DNA of 64,000 nt from Bacteroidia bacterium 43-41 (GTDB taxonomy: Bacteria > Bacteroidota > Bacteroidia > Bacteroidales > Dysgonomonadaceae), in NCBI GenBank assembly GCA_001898165.1, contig MKTD01000028.1, positions 62,001 to 126,000 on the forward strand, in the 5' to 3' direction. Below the pieces are notes generated by a model. The model did no database searches. It worked only from the letters and a program-made list of their open reading frames with translations, and was not told the origin of the DNA. Positions within the stretch are counted from its first letter, which is position 1, and the number at the start of each line of letters is the position of its first letter. Of this stretch, positions 23,763 through 32,505 are shown in pieces. A program made the position numbers and the translations under genes.

Positions 23763-25778
23763 TCACTTTTCACTCAACCTATCCTCCAGCTGAATTAACT
23801 CATCCCGTAGCCGCGCCGCTTCCAGGAACTCCAGTTTTTTAGCAGCTATCAGCATAGCTTTGCGCGTTTGTTCTATTTTTGTTTTCAGATCGTCGGCCGT
23901 AGCATATTCCGGTAAGGGTTCCGATGCCATTGAATAATAGTCGGGTTCTATGTATGCCCAGGCTTCTGCTATTGCCGTGTATTCCTTGTTCAGCGCCGAC
24001 GACCGAGCTTTTACTATCTGCTGCGGCGTAATGCCGTGTTGCTCGTTATACTTTATCTGTTTCTCGCGCCGGCGATTGGTTTCGTCAATAGTCATCTGCA
24101 TGCTGTCGGTTATTTTGTCGGCATAGAAAATAACCTTTCCGTTAACGTTTCGGGCTGCACGCCCTGCGGTTTGCGTAAGCGACCGATGCGATCGAAGAAA
24201 ACCTTCCTTGTCGGCATCCAGAACAGCGACGAGCGATACTTCGGGTAAATCCAATCCTTCCCGAAGCAAGTTCACACCGATAAGCACATCGAAAATCCCG
24301 TTTCGCAAGTCGCTCATAATCTTCACGCGTTCAAGCGTTTCCACGTCGGAATGGATGTAATTGCAACGTACATCGTGTTGAGAAAGATAATCGGTCAGCT
24401 CTTCCGCCATTCGTTTGGTGAGCGTGGTTACAAGAACCCGTTCGTCTTTTTCGACCCGTAACTGTATCTCCTCCATCAGATCGTCTATCTGATTTAAACT
24501 CGGACGGACGTCGATGGGCGGATCGAGCAATCCGGTCGGGCGAATCAACTGATCGACTACAATGCCTTCCGATTTTATCAATTCATAATCCGCAGGAGTG
24601 GCGCTTACGAAAATAATTTCAGGCGTATGCGCTTCGAACTCTTCGAATTTAAGCGGGCGGTTATCGATTGCTGCGGGCAAGCGAAAACCGTATTCAACCA
24701 GATTAAGCTTCCGGGAATGGTCGCCGCCGTACATCGCCCTGATTTGAGGAATGGTCACGTGGCTTTCGTCGATAACGGTAAGATAATCATCGGGAAAGAA
24801 ATCAAGCAGGCAGAAAGGCCGGGTTCCGGGCAGGCGTCCGTCAAAATAGCGCGAATAATTCTCAATTCCCGAACAATATCCAATCTCCTTTATCATTTCC
24901 ACATCATACGTAACACGTTCGTACAATCGTTTGGCTTCAAGCGGTTTCCCGATGGACTGGAAAAACTCTACTTGTTTTCCCAAATCGATTTGGATCTCAT
25001 CTATGGCACGGAAAATACGTTCTTTGGTGGTTACGAACAAGTTGGCCGGAAAAATCCGATACGAGCCCAAACGCTCGGTAGTCACTCCCGTAAGCGGATC
25101 AACCGTTTCGATGCTTTCTATTTCATCGCCCCAGAAGATGACGCGCACGATGTAATCGTGGTATGCCAAAAACACATCAACCGTATCTCCTTTCACGCGG
25201 AAGTTTCCCCGGCTAAACTCTGCGGTCTCGTCGCGCGAATACAAACTGTTTACGAGCAGCCGCAGGAAATGGTCCCGTTCCAGCGTTTGTCCCTCGCTGA
25301 TATCGACGGTAGTTTTACTGAAATCCTCGGGATTCCCGATTCCATACAAGCACGAAACCGACGAAACAACAATAACATCGTTCCGTCCCGAGAGCAACGA
25401 TGAAGTAGCTGCCAGGCGTAATTTTTCAATTTCATCGTTAATCGACAAGTCTTTTTCAATGTAAGTATCTGTAGTTGGAATATACGCTTCGGGTTGGTAA
25501 TAATCGTAATACGAAACAAAATACTCCACTGCGTTATTCGGGAAAAAGCCCTTAAACTCACTGTACAGCTGTGCAGCCAATGTTTTGTTATGGCTCAGCA
25601 CCAACGTGGGTTTATTCAGTTGCGCAATCACATTGGCAACGGTAAAGGTTTTTCCCGAACCGGTAACACCCAGCAGCGTCTGATAGGGTATCTTCTGTCT
25701 AAGTCCCTCTACCAGAGCCTTTATAGCTTCCGGCTGGTCGCCGGTAGGTTTATATTCGGATGTAAGTTGAAACTGCAT
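23763..25778 (-). CDS. uvrB: Excinuclease ABC subunit B
   Basis: DNA-damage-verifying helicase of nucleotide excision repair. Walker A GVTGSGKT near residue 40, the beta-hairpin region rich in Tyr ([15 protein letters not shown]), the DESHVT box, helicase motifs [13 protein letters not shown]-like and [12 protein letters not shown], and a C-terminal UVR motif (about 631-666) that contacts UvrC. 671 residues, full length. The ATG is two bases from the end of MITE-like copy B, so promoter sequence must lie within the repeat or come from upstream read-through. fhs follows after 13 bases. Confidence 0.96.
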   Translation of the reverse strand: MQFQLTSEYKPTGDQPEAIKALVEGLRQKIPYQTLLGVTGSGKTFTVANVIAQLNKPTLVLSHNKTLAAQLYSEFKGFFPNNAVEYFVSYYDYYQPEAYIPTTDTYIEKDLSINDEIEKLRLAATSSLLSGRNDVIVVSSVSCLYGIGNPEDFSKTTVDISEGQTLERDHFLRLLVNSLYSRDETAEFSRGNFRVKGDTVDVFLAYHDYIVRVIFWGDEIESIETVDPLTGVTTERLGSYRIFPANLFVTTKERIFRAIDEIQIDLGKQVEFFQSIGKPLEAKRLYERVTYDVEMIKEIGYCSGIENYSRYFDGRLPGTRPFCLLDFFPDDYLTVIDESHVTIPQIRAMYGGDHSRKLNLVEYGFRLPAAIDNRPLKFEEFEAHTPEIIFVSATPADYELIKSEGIVVDQLIRPTGLLDPPIDVRPSLNQIDDLMEEIQLRVEKDERVLVTTLTKRMAEELTDYLSQHDVRCNYIHSDVETLERVKIMSDLRNGIFDVLIGVNLLREGLDLPEVSLVAVLDADKEGFLRSHRSLTQTAGRAARNVNGKVIFYADKITDSMQMTIDETNRRREKQIKYNEQHGITPQQIVKARSSALNKEYTAIAEAWAYIEPDYYSMASEPLPEYATADDLKTKIEQTRKAMLIAAKKLEFLEAARLRDELIQLEDRLSEK

Positions 25779-25780
25779 AT

Positions 25781-25963
25781 TTAGAAACTGTTTTGAATTT
25801 TTTTATGCACTGTTTTATAGAAACTATTTAAACAGTCCTTCGTCATTTTTTGATGGATTTGGATTTTCGTTTCGCACCGTATAGCGAGAGGCGAAAAAGG
25901 GCATAAAACAGCATAAAAGATAAAAGTACAACTATAATTCGTAAAATTCAAAACAGTTTCTTA
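25781..25963. repeat. MITE-like palindromic repeat, family 1, copy B
   Basis: Inverted ends TTAGAAACTGTTTTGAATTTT (25781) and AAAATTCAAAACAGTTTCTTA (to about 25963). The interior is the reverse complement of copy A at about 80 percent or better by eye. It completely fills the gap between the MFS gene stop (25969) and the uvrB start codon (25778). It also holds a second, nested TAGAAACTATTTAAACAGT palindrome at about 25818-25836. Confidence 0.8.
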
Positions 25964-25968
25964 CATCG

Positions 25969-27357
25969 TTATCCTTTTTTCACGATGTTGGGAAGTTCCA
26001 GGCCATAACCTTTTCTCTTGTCTTCCGCTTTAAGAAGAAAAGCAAAAATTAGCGCCAACACTCCGAAGCCTGCAAAAATAATCATAGGAAGCGTATAATC
26101 GTATGTGTTTACGGTGAGTCCGTCACGAACGGTTTGTCCCGTAATGCAATATTTTTCCAACACCCATCCGATTAAAAGCGGAACGCCCATTAATCCCCAG
26201 TTTTGTACGTAGAAGATCATTGCGTATGCGGTTCCCAAACGTTTTTCGGGAACAATCTTGGGAACTGAAGGCCACATGGCGGAAGGAACCAATGAGAACC
26301 CGATTCCTAAAATGATGACAAGTATAATGGCTACGATCCAACTATTCAACCCCGGGATAGAGAACATCGAGTGTACAAAAATCAATAAGAGTGAACCTAA
26401 AATCATGATGCTAGCACCCTTTCCTTTTCTGTCGTATATACTTCCGAACAAAGGCGTTAACAAGATATTTCCAAACGGGAGCAACATAGGTATCAGTCCG
26501 GCGATGTCTTCCTTCACCCCAAATTTATTAACCATTAGATCAGTTGCATATTTCAGGAAAGGGAAAACGGCAGAATAGAACAACACACAGAGGATGGCGA
26601 TGTACCACCAGCCCCGGTTTGAAACTATTTTTAAAATATCGGAGAATTTGAATTCATCTTCGCTTGAACCGGCGTCTGCCGTTACGGCTTCCGATTTATC
26701 CAGTTTCTTATCCAAAACCGTATAAACCATAAAAGCAATCATTCCGATACAAAGTCCGATCAAGGCAACCAAGATCGGGCGCGAGACATCAATCACTCCC
26801 ATCGCTTTTGCAATGGGAACCGAAAAGCCCAAAGCCAACCCCGTGCCGATACGCGCCATCGCCATTTCCAAACCCATGGCTAATGCCAGTTCTTTTCCTT
26901 TAAACCATTTTACAATGATTTTAGAAACCGTGATCCCGGCAACTTCCACCCCCACGGCAAATGTAGCGAAACCAATACTTGCCCAAAATACCTGCGCGTT
27001 TATCCCTACTACAGTTTGTCCGTCTAACGAATTTGTAGAAACCGCCCAGTACTTTATAGAAGTACCCACAACCATCAGAATGGTTGCACCCATCCCTGTG
27101 ATGCGTACGCCTACTTTATCGAGAATTATTCCGCCCAAAATAAGCATAAATAAAAACACGTTAAACCAACCGTATGCACTGGTGAATGTACCGTATTCGC
27201 TTCGTGTCCAACCCAATTGTCCTTCGAGCAAGCCTGCCAGAGGGGCCATAATGTCCGTTAAGAAATAAGCGCACAGCATGGTGAACGAAACGATAAAAAG
27301 CGCTGTCCAGCGTGCTGTCTTAGAGTCTCTCAATGATCCCTGAATTTTCTCTACCAT
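25969..27357 (-). CDS. Major facilitator superfamily transporter
   Basis: Twelve predicted membrane helices. MFS motif A-like loop GGIILDKVGVRITG between helices 2 and 3, and its counterpart GSIYDRKGKGASI in the second half; a long charged central loop (about 208-240, KKLDKSEAVTADAGSSEDEFK). It resembles the nitrate/oxalate/monocarboxylate branch rather than sugar porters. It lies 211 bases downstream of hutH on the same strand, so it may import histidine or urocanate, or export a product; this is context only. A family-2 repeat sits in the gap and may separate its transcription. Confidence 0.85.
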   Translation of the reverse strand: MVEKIQGSLRDSKTARWTALFIVSFTMLCAYFLTDIMAPLAGLLEGQLGWTRSEYGTFTSAYGWFNVFLFMLILGGIILDKVGVRITGMGATILMVVGTSIKYWAVSTNSLDGQTVVGINAQVFWASIGFATFAVGVEVAGITVSKIIVKWFKGKELALAMGLEMAMARIGTGLALGFSVPIAKAMGVIDVSRPILVALIGLCIGMIAFMVYTVLDKKLDKSEAVTADAGSSEDEFKFSDILKIVSNRGWWYIAILCVLFYSAVFPFLKYATDLMVNKFGVKEDIAGLIPMLLPFGNILLTPLFGSIYDRKGKGASIMILGSLLLIFVHSMFSIPGLNSWIVAIILVIILGIGFSLVPSAMWPSVPKIVPEKRLGTAYAMIFYVQNWGLMGVPLLIGWVLEKYCITGQTVRDGLTVNTYDYTLPMIIFAGFGVLALIFAFLLKAEDKRKGYGLELPNIVKKG

Positions 27358-27379
27358 TTGTTTTAATTTTATTCTGATT

Positions 27380-27541
27380 TTAGGAACTGTTTAAATTTCT
27401 TACGAAAGACATAAATATAATATTGAACTTTCGCAAGTTGTATGCACTATCCGATGGAACATACGAAAGTTGAATAAAATATCTTCGCTTTCAAAAAGTT
27501 TTTTTGTATTCTTCTCCCTTTTATTTGGCTCAAATAGCTCG
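27380..27541. repeat. Dispersed repeat family 2, long copy
   Basis: The left end TTAGGAACTGTTTAAATTTCTTACGAAAG and the right end TTATTTGGCTCAAATAGCTCG correspond to the short copy at 20377-20437. The interior carries GAACTTTCGCAAGTTGTATG and ACATACGAAAGTTGAATAAA, which form an internal inverted pair (ACTTTCG and CGAAAGT). It lies between hutH and the MFS gene. Confidence 0.6.
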
Positions 27542-27568
27542 ATTGAAACGTGCAAATGTACACAAAAT

Positions 27569-29068
27569 TTACAACGCATCCACCTGCAACCGATTTAAAA
27601 ATGCGACGGTTTTGTGGATCTCCTTGTACATCACGATATCCTCTTTCACAAATGGCACCTCTTTCCGGTATTCTTTGAGGGTTTTTTCGATAAGAAGCGA
27701 CGATTTAAGCGGGCGTCGGAACTCCATCGCCTGTGCAGCATTCATCAGCTCTATCGACAAAATCAGGTCGAGATTATCCATCACTTTCAGCAATTTTATT
27801 GCCGATGTAGCCCCCATGCTCACGTGGTCCTCCTGTCCGTTTGACGATACGATAGAGTCGCTCGAAGCCGCGTAACAATACATTTTGTTCTGGCTTACGA
27901 TGGATGCCGACACGTATTGCGGGATCATGAAGCCGGAATTCAATCCCGGATTAGCCACTAAAAATTCGGGTAGCCCGCGATGTCCCAAAATCAGTTGTGC
28001 CACACGACGTTCCGAGATATTGCCAAGTTCGGCAAGGGCGATAGCCAGAAAATCGAAGGTGATGGCGAGTGGTTGGCCGTGGAAATTTCCGCCCGATATG
28101 ATCTGATCTTCATCAGGGAAAATGGTAGGATTATCGGTTACGGAATTGATTTCCGTAAGCAATACCGATTTCACGTATGCGATAGCATCTTTGGTAGCCC
28201 CGTGAACTTGTGGAATGCACCTGAACGAGTACGGATCCTGCACATGCTTCTTTTCCCGTGAGATTAACTCGCTACCTTCCAGAAACTTGGTAATATTTTG
28301 AGACGTTTCTAATTGTCCCAAGTGCGGACGGATAAGGTGCAGTTTTTCATCGAAAGGCTCTATGTGTCCGTCGTAGGCATCGAGCGAGATTGCAGCAATC
28401 AGATCGGCACGTTTCGACAAACGTTGTGCTTTCATAATCGCGAACACTCCGTGTGCCGACATGAACTGGGTACCGTTCAGCAATGCCAGCCCCTCCTTAC
28501 TTTTCAGCTTGATGGGTTCCCAGCCAAATTCATCGAGTACCCTCCCGATATCGCGTTTTTGTCCTTTATAATATACGTCGCCCACTCCTATTAAGGGCAG
28601 GAAAAGATTAGCCAATGGCGCCAGATCGCCCGATGCTCCCAGGGAGCCTTTGTCATAAACCACAGGCAGGATATCGTTGTTGAACAGATCGAGCATCCGT
28701 TGCACGGTTTCCACTTGTACCCCGCTGTATCCCAGCGAGAGCGCATGTGCTTTGAGCAAAAACATCAGTTTCACAATGACCGGTTTCACCTCTTCACCCA
28801 CACTGCATGCGTGCGACTTCACCAGATTCTCCTGCAACGTCCTAAGATCGTTGTTTGAAATGGTGCGATTGCACAACGACCCAAATCCGGTAGTAATTCC
28901 GTAAATAGGTTCAGTCTGATTTTCCATTTTCTTATCGAGATAATCGCGGCATTTCTGAATGCGTTCTTTAGCTTCCTGCGATAACTCAAGCTTGATGTTT
29001 TCGTTGATGATCCGTTCCAAATCTTCGAACGTGAGTTCACCTTTTCCGATGTAATAAATATTTTTCAC
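27569..29068 (-). CDS. hutH: Histidine ammonia-lyase
   Basis: Deaminates L-histidine to urocanate, the first step of histidine breakdown. The MIO cofactor is built from Ala145-Ser146-Gly147 in GSLGASGDLAPLANL. The catalytic Tyr56 is in YGITTGFG, and the substrate-contact stretches NFHGQPLA, QDPYSFRC and QEDHVSMG are present. 499 residues, full length. It starts one base after the cyclodeaminase gene stop and is the last enzyme gene of the hut operon, with the MFS gene beyond it. Confidence 0.96.
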   Translation of the reverse strand: MKNIYYIGKGELTFEDLERIINENIKLELSQEAKERIQKCRDYLDKKMENQTEPIYGITTGFGSLCNRTISNNDLRTLQENLVKSHACSVGEEVKPVIVKLMFLLKAHALSLGYSGVQVETVQRMLDLFNNDILPVVYDKGSLGASGDLAPLANLFLPLIGVGDVYYKGQKRDIGRVLDEFGWEPIKLKSKEGLALLNGTQFMSAHGVFAIMKAQRLSKRADLIAAISLDAYDGHIEPFDEKLHLIRPHLGQLETSQNITKFLEGSELISREKKHVQDPYSFRCIPQVHGATKDAIAYVKSVLLTEINSVTDNPTIFPDEDQIISGGNFHGQPLAITFDFLAIALAELGNISERRVAQLILGHRGLPEFLVANPGLNSGFMIPQYVSASIVSQNKMYCYAASSDSIVSSNGQEDHVSMGATSAIKLLKVMDNLDLILSIELMNAAQAMEFRRPLKSSLLIEKTLKEYRKEVPFVKEDIVMYKEIHKTVAFLNRLQVDAL

Positions 29069-29069
29069 T

Positions 29070-29696
29070 TTATAGTTGTGTTTTTACCCAATCCGTTAAC
29101 TCTTTTTCTTTCTCTACCGTTTCTTTCTCGATGCGGTCGCAATTGTCTGCCAGTTTTTTCACGAACTCCGGGTCCTTTAATCCTCCCAGGTTGATGCGGA
29201 CGTTCAGCAGCGCACCCAACACGGCCGTTCGACAAGCCATCATAGCCACACAGCCGTCGGTAACGGCATTTTTATTGCCTTTGCGGGTAGTTTCGACAAT
29301 GAGGTCGAGCATCTCAAAGGCACGTTCGGCAATTTCCATCGGGACGAGTGCAGCCACTTTGGTTGCTTCCTGAATTTTTTCGCTGCGAAGCGCTTTTTCC
29401 TCCACCGTTTCTTTCGGAAGCTTGAACGCGCCGAAAACCAGGTTATAAGCATCACTGTCGCGGTCGATATCGTCCAGGAAATGCGTCCGGTATTCTTCAA
29501 ATTTCACACCGTTTTCCTTCATTTCCTCTTCCACATCCACGTAGTTTTTTTTGCCAACGGTTAAATTAGCCAGCATTTGCGCTAACGACGATGCAATTGC
29601 ACCGTTTAATGCGGATATGCTTCCGCCCCCGGGAACAGGTTCGTTCCCCGCAGTTTTTTCTAAGAATTCCTTTAATGTTAAATCTTGTAATTTCAT
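29070..29696 (-). CDS. fchA: Formimidoyltetrahydrofolate cyclodeaminase (separate polypeptide)
   Basis: Helical cyclodeaminase/cyclohydrolase-family protein that converts 5-formimino-THF to 5,10-methenyl-THF and ammonia. N-terminal motif PVPGGGSISALNGAIASSLAQMLANLT is the family hallmark (folate-binding Gly-rich loop). 208 residues, equal to the C-terminal half of mammalian FTCD; here the transferase half is a separate gene (31609-32505). Lies between hutI and hutH on the same strand, with an 80-base purine-rich gap upstream. Confidence 0.9.
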   Translation of the reverse strand: MKLQDLTLKEFLEKTAGNEPVPGGGSISALNGAIASSLAQMLANLTVGKKNYVDVEEEMKENGVKFEEYRTHFLDDIDRDSDAYNLVFGAFKLPKETVEEKALRSEKIQEATKVAALVPMEIAERAFEMLDLIVETTRKGNKNAVTDGCVAMMACRTAVLGALLNVRINLGGLKDPEFVKKLADNCDRIEKETVEKEKELTDWVKTQL

Positions 29697-29716
29697 ATTT
29701 TTAAAACTAAAAATTT

Positions 29717-29788
29717 TTCACTCTTCACATTTCACTTTCAGACTGTCTTTTGTCTTGATTCTTGGTTCTTGTATCTTCACTCTTCACT
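29717..29788. repeat. Purine-rich heptamer tract (minus strand) upstream of the cyclodeaminase gene
   Basis: On the minus strand it reads GTGAAGAGTGAAGATACAAGAACCAAGAATCAAGACAAAAGACAG in overlapping pieces, matching the tract before pdxB (40930-40979) and part of the one at 3341-3429. It runs into the last codons of hutI. Confidence 0.5.
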
Positions 29789-31021
29789 ATATTCTTTCCC
29801 ATTCTTGATTACCGTGTCCACAATATTCATCCCCACGTGATAGGGCAAGAATTTGTACGATGGGAATTTCAGCAACACCAGGTCACCCTGTTTGCCCACA
29901 TCGATACTCCCGATTTTATCGGCTCTACCGACGGCTGCCGCGCTGTTAATAGTGAAGGCCGTAACTGCTTCTTCGGGCGACATTTTCATATAGATACATG
30001 CCAGGGCAAAGAGCAGCGGGACCGATGCCGAGAACGAGCTTCCCGGATTAAAATCGGTAGCAAGAGCAACCATGCAATTGTTTTGGATCATTGTCCGTGC
30101 GCGGGCAAACTCCTCGCGAAGCGAGAATGCCGTAAGCGGCAACAATGTGGCAACCACACCTTCCTGTGCCATTGCCCGAATACCTTCGTCCGACGCTTGC
30201 AGCAAGTGGTCGGCAGAGAGGCAGCCGAGTTCGGCAGCAAGTTCGGCGCCACCGAATGACACGATTTCGTCGGCATGGATTTTCAGTTTGAAGCCGTGTT
30301 TTCGAGCTGCAGTCAGGTATCGACGCGATTGTCCTGTGGTAAAAACATTTTTTTCGCAGAAAATATCGGCACATTCAGCCAATTTTTCCTGCTTCACTAC
30401 AGGCATTACTTCATTGATGTTAAAATCGATAAATTCGTCCTCCCTGTCCTTCCACTCGGCTGGCGTAGCGTGTGCACCCATAAAAGTGGAAACAATATCC
30501 ACGGGATGTTCTTCGTTGAGGCGGCGCATTACGCGCAGTTGTTTCAGTTCAGTCTCCTTATCGAGCCCGTAACCGCTTTTACCTTCCACGGTAGTGATGC
30601 CGAGTTGCATCATGGCATCGAGGCGCTGTTTCCCGACGGCAAAAAGCTCATCTTCCGAAGCGGCACGTGTGGCGCGTGTGGTATTCACAATACCGCCACC
30701 TCTGTTCATGATATCCATATAACTGTCTCCGCGCATCCGCCATGCGAACTCCTCTTCGCGATAGCCTCCAAAAACAAAATGGGTGTGCGGATCAACAAAT
30801 CCGGGGAGCAACGCTTTGCCTTCGGCAGAGATTACCTTGTAATGCGACGGGTTTATGGGAATGCTTTCGCCCTCTTTCAACACATGTGAGATAACACCGC
30901 CGGTAACTACGACCGTTCCGTTTTCAATCACTTGCAGGTCCGACATCTCCTTGCCGCGTTTTCCGGCAAATCCGCTACAGGTAACTACTTGAGAAGCATT
31001 TTTTACAATAAGGTTATTCAT
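29777..31021 (-). CDS. hutI: Imidazolonepropionase
   Basis: Amidohydrolase that opens 4-imidazolone-5-propanoate to N-formimino-L-glutamate. Metal ligands are visible in DPHTHFVFGG, in the later HADE motif and in the ATDFNPGSS segment (Asp). YGLDKETELKQLRVM matches the hutI family. 414 residues, full length. Start overlaps the end of the PnuC-type gene by eight bases (31014-31021), so they are cotranslated. Confidence 0.95.
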   Translation of the reverse strand: MNNLIVKNASQVVTCSGFAGKRGKEMSDLQVIENGTVVVTGGVISHVLKEGESIPINPSHYKVISAEGKALLPGFVDPHTHFVFGGYREEEFAWRMRGDSYMDIMNRGGGIVNTTRATRAASEDELFAVGKQRLDAMMQLGITTVEGKSGYGLDKETELKQLRVMRRLNEEHPVDIVSTFMGAHATPAEWKDREDEFIDFNINEVMPVVKQEKLAECADIFCEKNVFTTGQSRRYLTAARKHGFKLKIHADEIVSFGGAELAAELGCLSADHLLQASDEGIRAMAQEGVVATLLPLTAFSLREEFARARTMIQNNCMVALATDFNPGSSFSASVPLLFALACIYMKMSPEEAVTAFTINSAAAVGRADKIGSIDVGKQGDLVLLKFPSYKFLPYHVGMNIVDTVIKNGKEYSEE

Positions 31022-31595
31022 ATTTTATTTTTCTTTTCCACTCTTTCCAGCCCAATATCGCCAATATTAAAAAAACCGAATACTGTGCGCTTGTAAAATA
31101 CAATCCCTGCGATGCGTATATAGGGATTGACACAATGTTCCCGATAATCCAGAACTGCCAGTTCTCCAACTTTTTCAATGCCATTAAAACGGTGGCGACC
31201 AAGAAGAATGCCGTATTAAACGAATCTATATAAGGCAGATACGATTGAATATAATCGGTATCGTTTCTGTTCACGTACCTCAAAAGAAAAAACAGCATCA
31301 CGTAAATCACGACTACTGCTGTCCGGGAGATCACGTTTTCTTTAAATGTACTTCGCTTTATCTTCAGTTTCCGGCCGTCCCCGTCGATACGGGACCACAT
31401 GTACCACCCGTAAATATTCGTTACCAGATAGACCACGTTAATTCCAGCGTTGGCATATAATCGGGCAGCAAAACAGATGTACACATAAATGAGCACGTTA
31501 ATTATTCCAAAAGGGAACACCAGAATATTTTCCTTTCGGGCAAACCAAACGCTCAACACACCAAATGCGGCTGCAACGGGTTCTATCCAGTTCAT
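31014..31595 (-). CDS. PnuC family transporter inside the hut operon
   Basis: Seven hydrophobic helices in 193 residues with PnuC-type features: start WIEPVAAAFGVLSVWFARKEN, NVVYLVTNIYGWYMW in the first half and LENWQFWIIGNIVSIPIYASQGLYFTSAQY in the second. The W-I-I-x-N-I-x-x-I-x-x-Y pattern is the family signature. PnuC proteins carry nicotinamide riboside or other vitamin-like solutes by facilitated diffusion followed by trapping. Position between ftcD and hutI, overlapping hutI by eight bases, suggests a role in histidine or imidazole uptake instead; that is inference. It could also be a vitamin transporter that joined the operon by chance. Confidence 0.85.
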   Translation of the reverse strand: MNWIEPVAAAFGVLSVWFARKENILVFPFGIINVLIYVYICFAARLYANAGINVVYLVTNIYGWYMWSRIDGDGRKLKIKRSTFKENVISRTAVVVIYVMLFFLLRYVNRNDTDYIQSYLPYIDSFNTAFFLVATVLMALKKLENWQFWIIGNIVSIPIYASQGLYFTSAQYSVFLILAILGWKEWKRKIKYE

Positions 31596-31608
31596 ACCCT
31601 TCGGTTGG

Positions 31609-32505
31609 TTATTCCATCAATTTCGCTTCGAGCACCTGGTTCATCGAGAAGTTTTCAAGGCCAAGATAATATGCGGCAGTATCCACCAATGCTTCCATGG
31701 GTACCAAACCAACTATCTCCGCTCCTACAACAGGCACCCCGTAACGGTTGGCTTCGATGCGAACAAGTTCGTGAGCACGATAAATGGCCGTTTTGGTATA
31801 ATCGGTCAGGTTCATGGAGACTTGCGTGATACCCCGTTCTTCCAACGCCACACCCATTGCTTTGCAAAAGCGCAGCCCCCCACCGATAAAGCGTACTTTT
31901 TTAGCAATGGCATTAGCAATTTCAACATTATCGGTTCCTAAATTCACATTATAGGCTACCAGCGGCATACGTGCTCCAATAGCAACGGTTCCGGCTGTGG
32001 CATGACGTTCTGCAGGGCCAAAATCAGGTTTCCATTCGTCTTTTTTAATTTTTTCCGCCATCCCCTCAAACTCGCCCTTACGAATATTCGCCAGGTTTTC
32101 GCGATAGGGTGCCGAGGCCGATTTTTCGTACAGGAAAACAGGCAGGTTGTGCCGTTCGGCAACTGCTTGCGCCACCTCTTTTGAAAGGATGACAGCTTCT
32201 TCCATTGAAACATTTTTGATGGGAATAAACGGAACTACGTCAACAGCGCCCATTCTGGGATGTTGTCCGCTATGTTGGTTCATATCGATGAGTTCAACAG
32301 CTTTGCCGATAGCTTCGATAACACTGTTTCTCAATTCTTCGGGTTCGCCCACTACGGTTACAACAAGTCGGTTATGGTCTTCGTCTTTACTGTAATCGAG
32401 CAGCTTCACGTTGTTTTTTCCACGGAAACATTCTACAATTTTTTCAATTTTTTCTTTGTCGCGCCCTTCACTGAAATTAGGGACGCACTCCATGATTTTG
32501 TTCAT
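31609..32505 (-). CDS. ftcD: Glutamate formimidoyltransferase
   Basis: Moves the formimino group from N-formiminoglutamate to THF, releasing glutamate. The family start MECVPNFSEGRD, the HNRLVVTVVG segment with catalytic-region His, and HPRMGAVDVVPFIPI are all present. 298 residues, equal to the N-terminal transferase half of mammalian FTCD without the cyclodeaminase half. Starts with a four-base overlap on hutU (32502-32505). Confidence 0.94.
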   Translation of the reverse strand: MNKIMECVPNFSEGRDKEKIEKIVECFRGKNNVKLLDYSKDEDHNRLVVTVVGEPEELRNSVIEAIGKAVELIDMNQHSGQHPRMGAVDVVPFIPIKNVSMEEAVILSKEVAQAVAERHNLPVFLYEKSASAPYRENLANIRKGEFEGMAEKIKKDEWKPDFGPAERHATAGTVAIGARMPLVAYNVNLGTDNVEIANAIAKKVRFIGGGLRFCKAMGVALEERGITQVSMNLTDYTKTAIYRAHELVRIEANRYGVPVVGAEIVGLVPMEALVDTAAYYLGLENFSMNQVLEAKLME

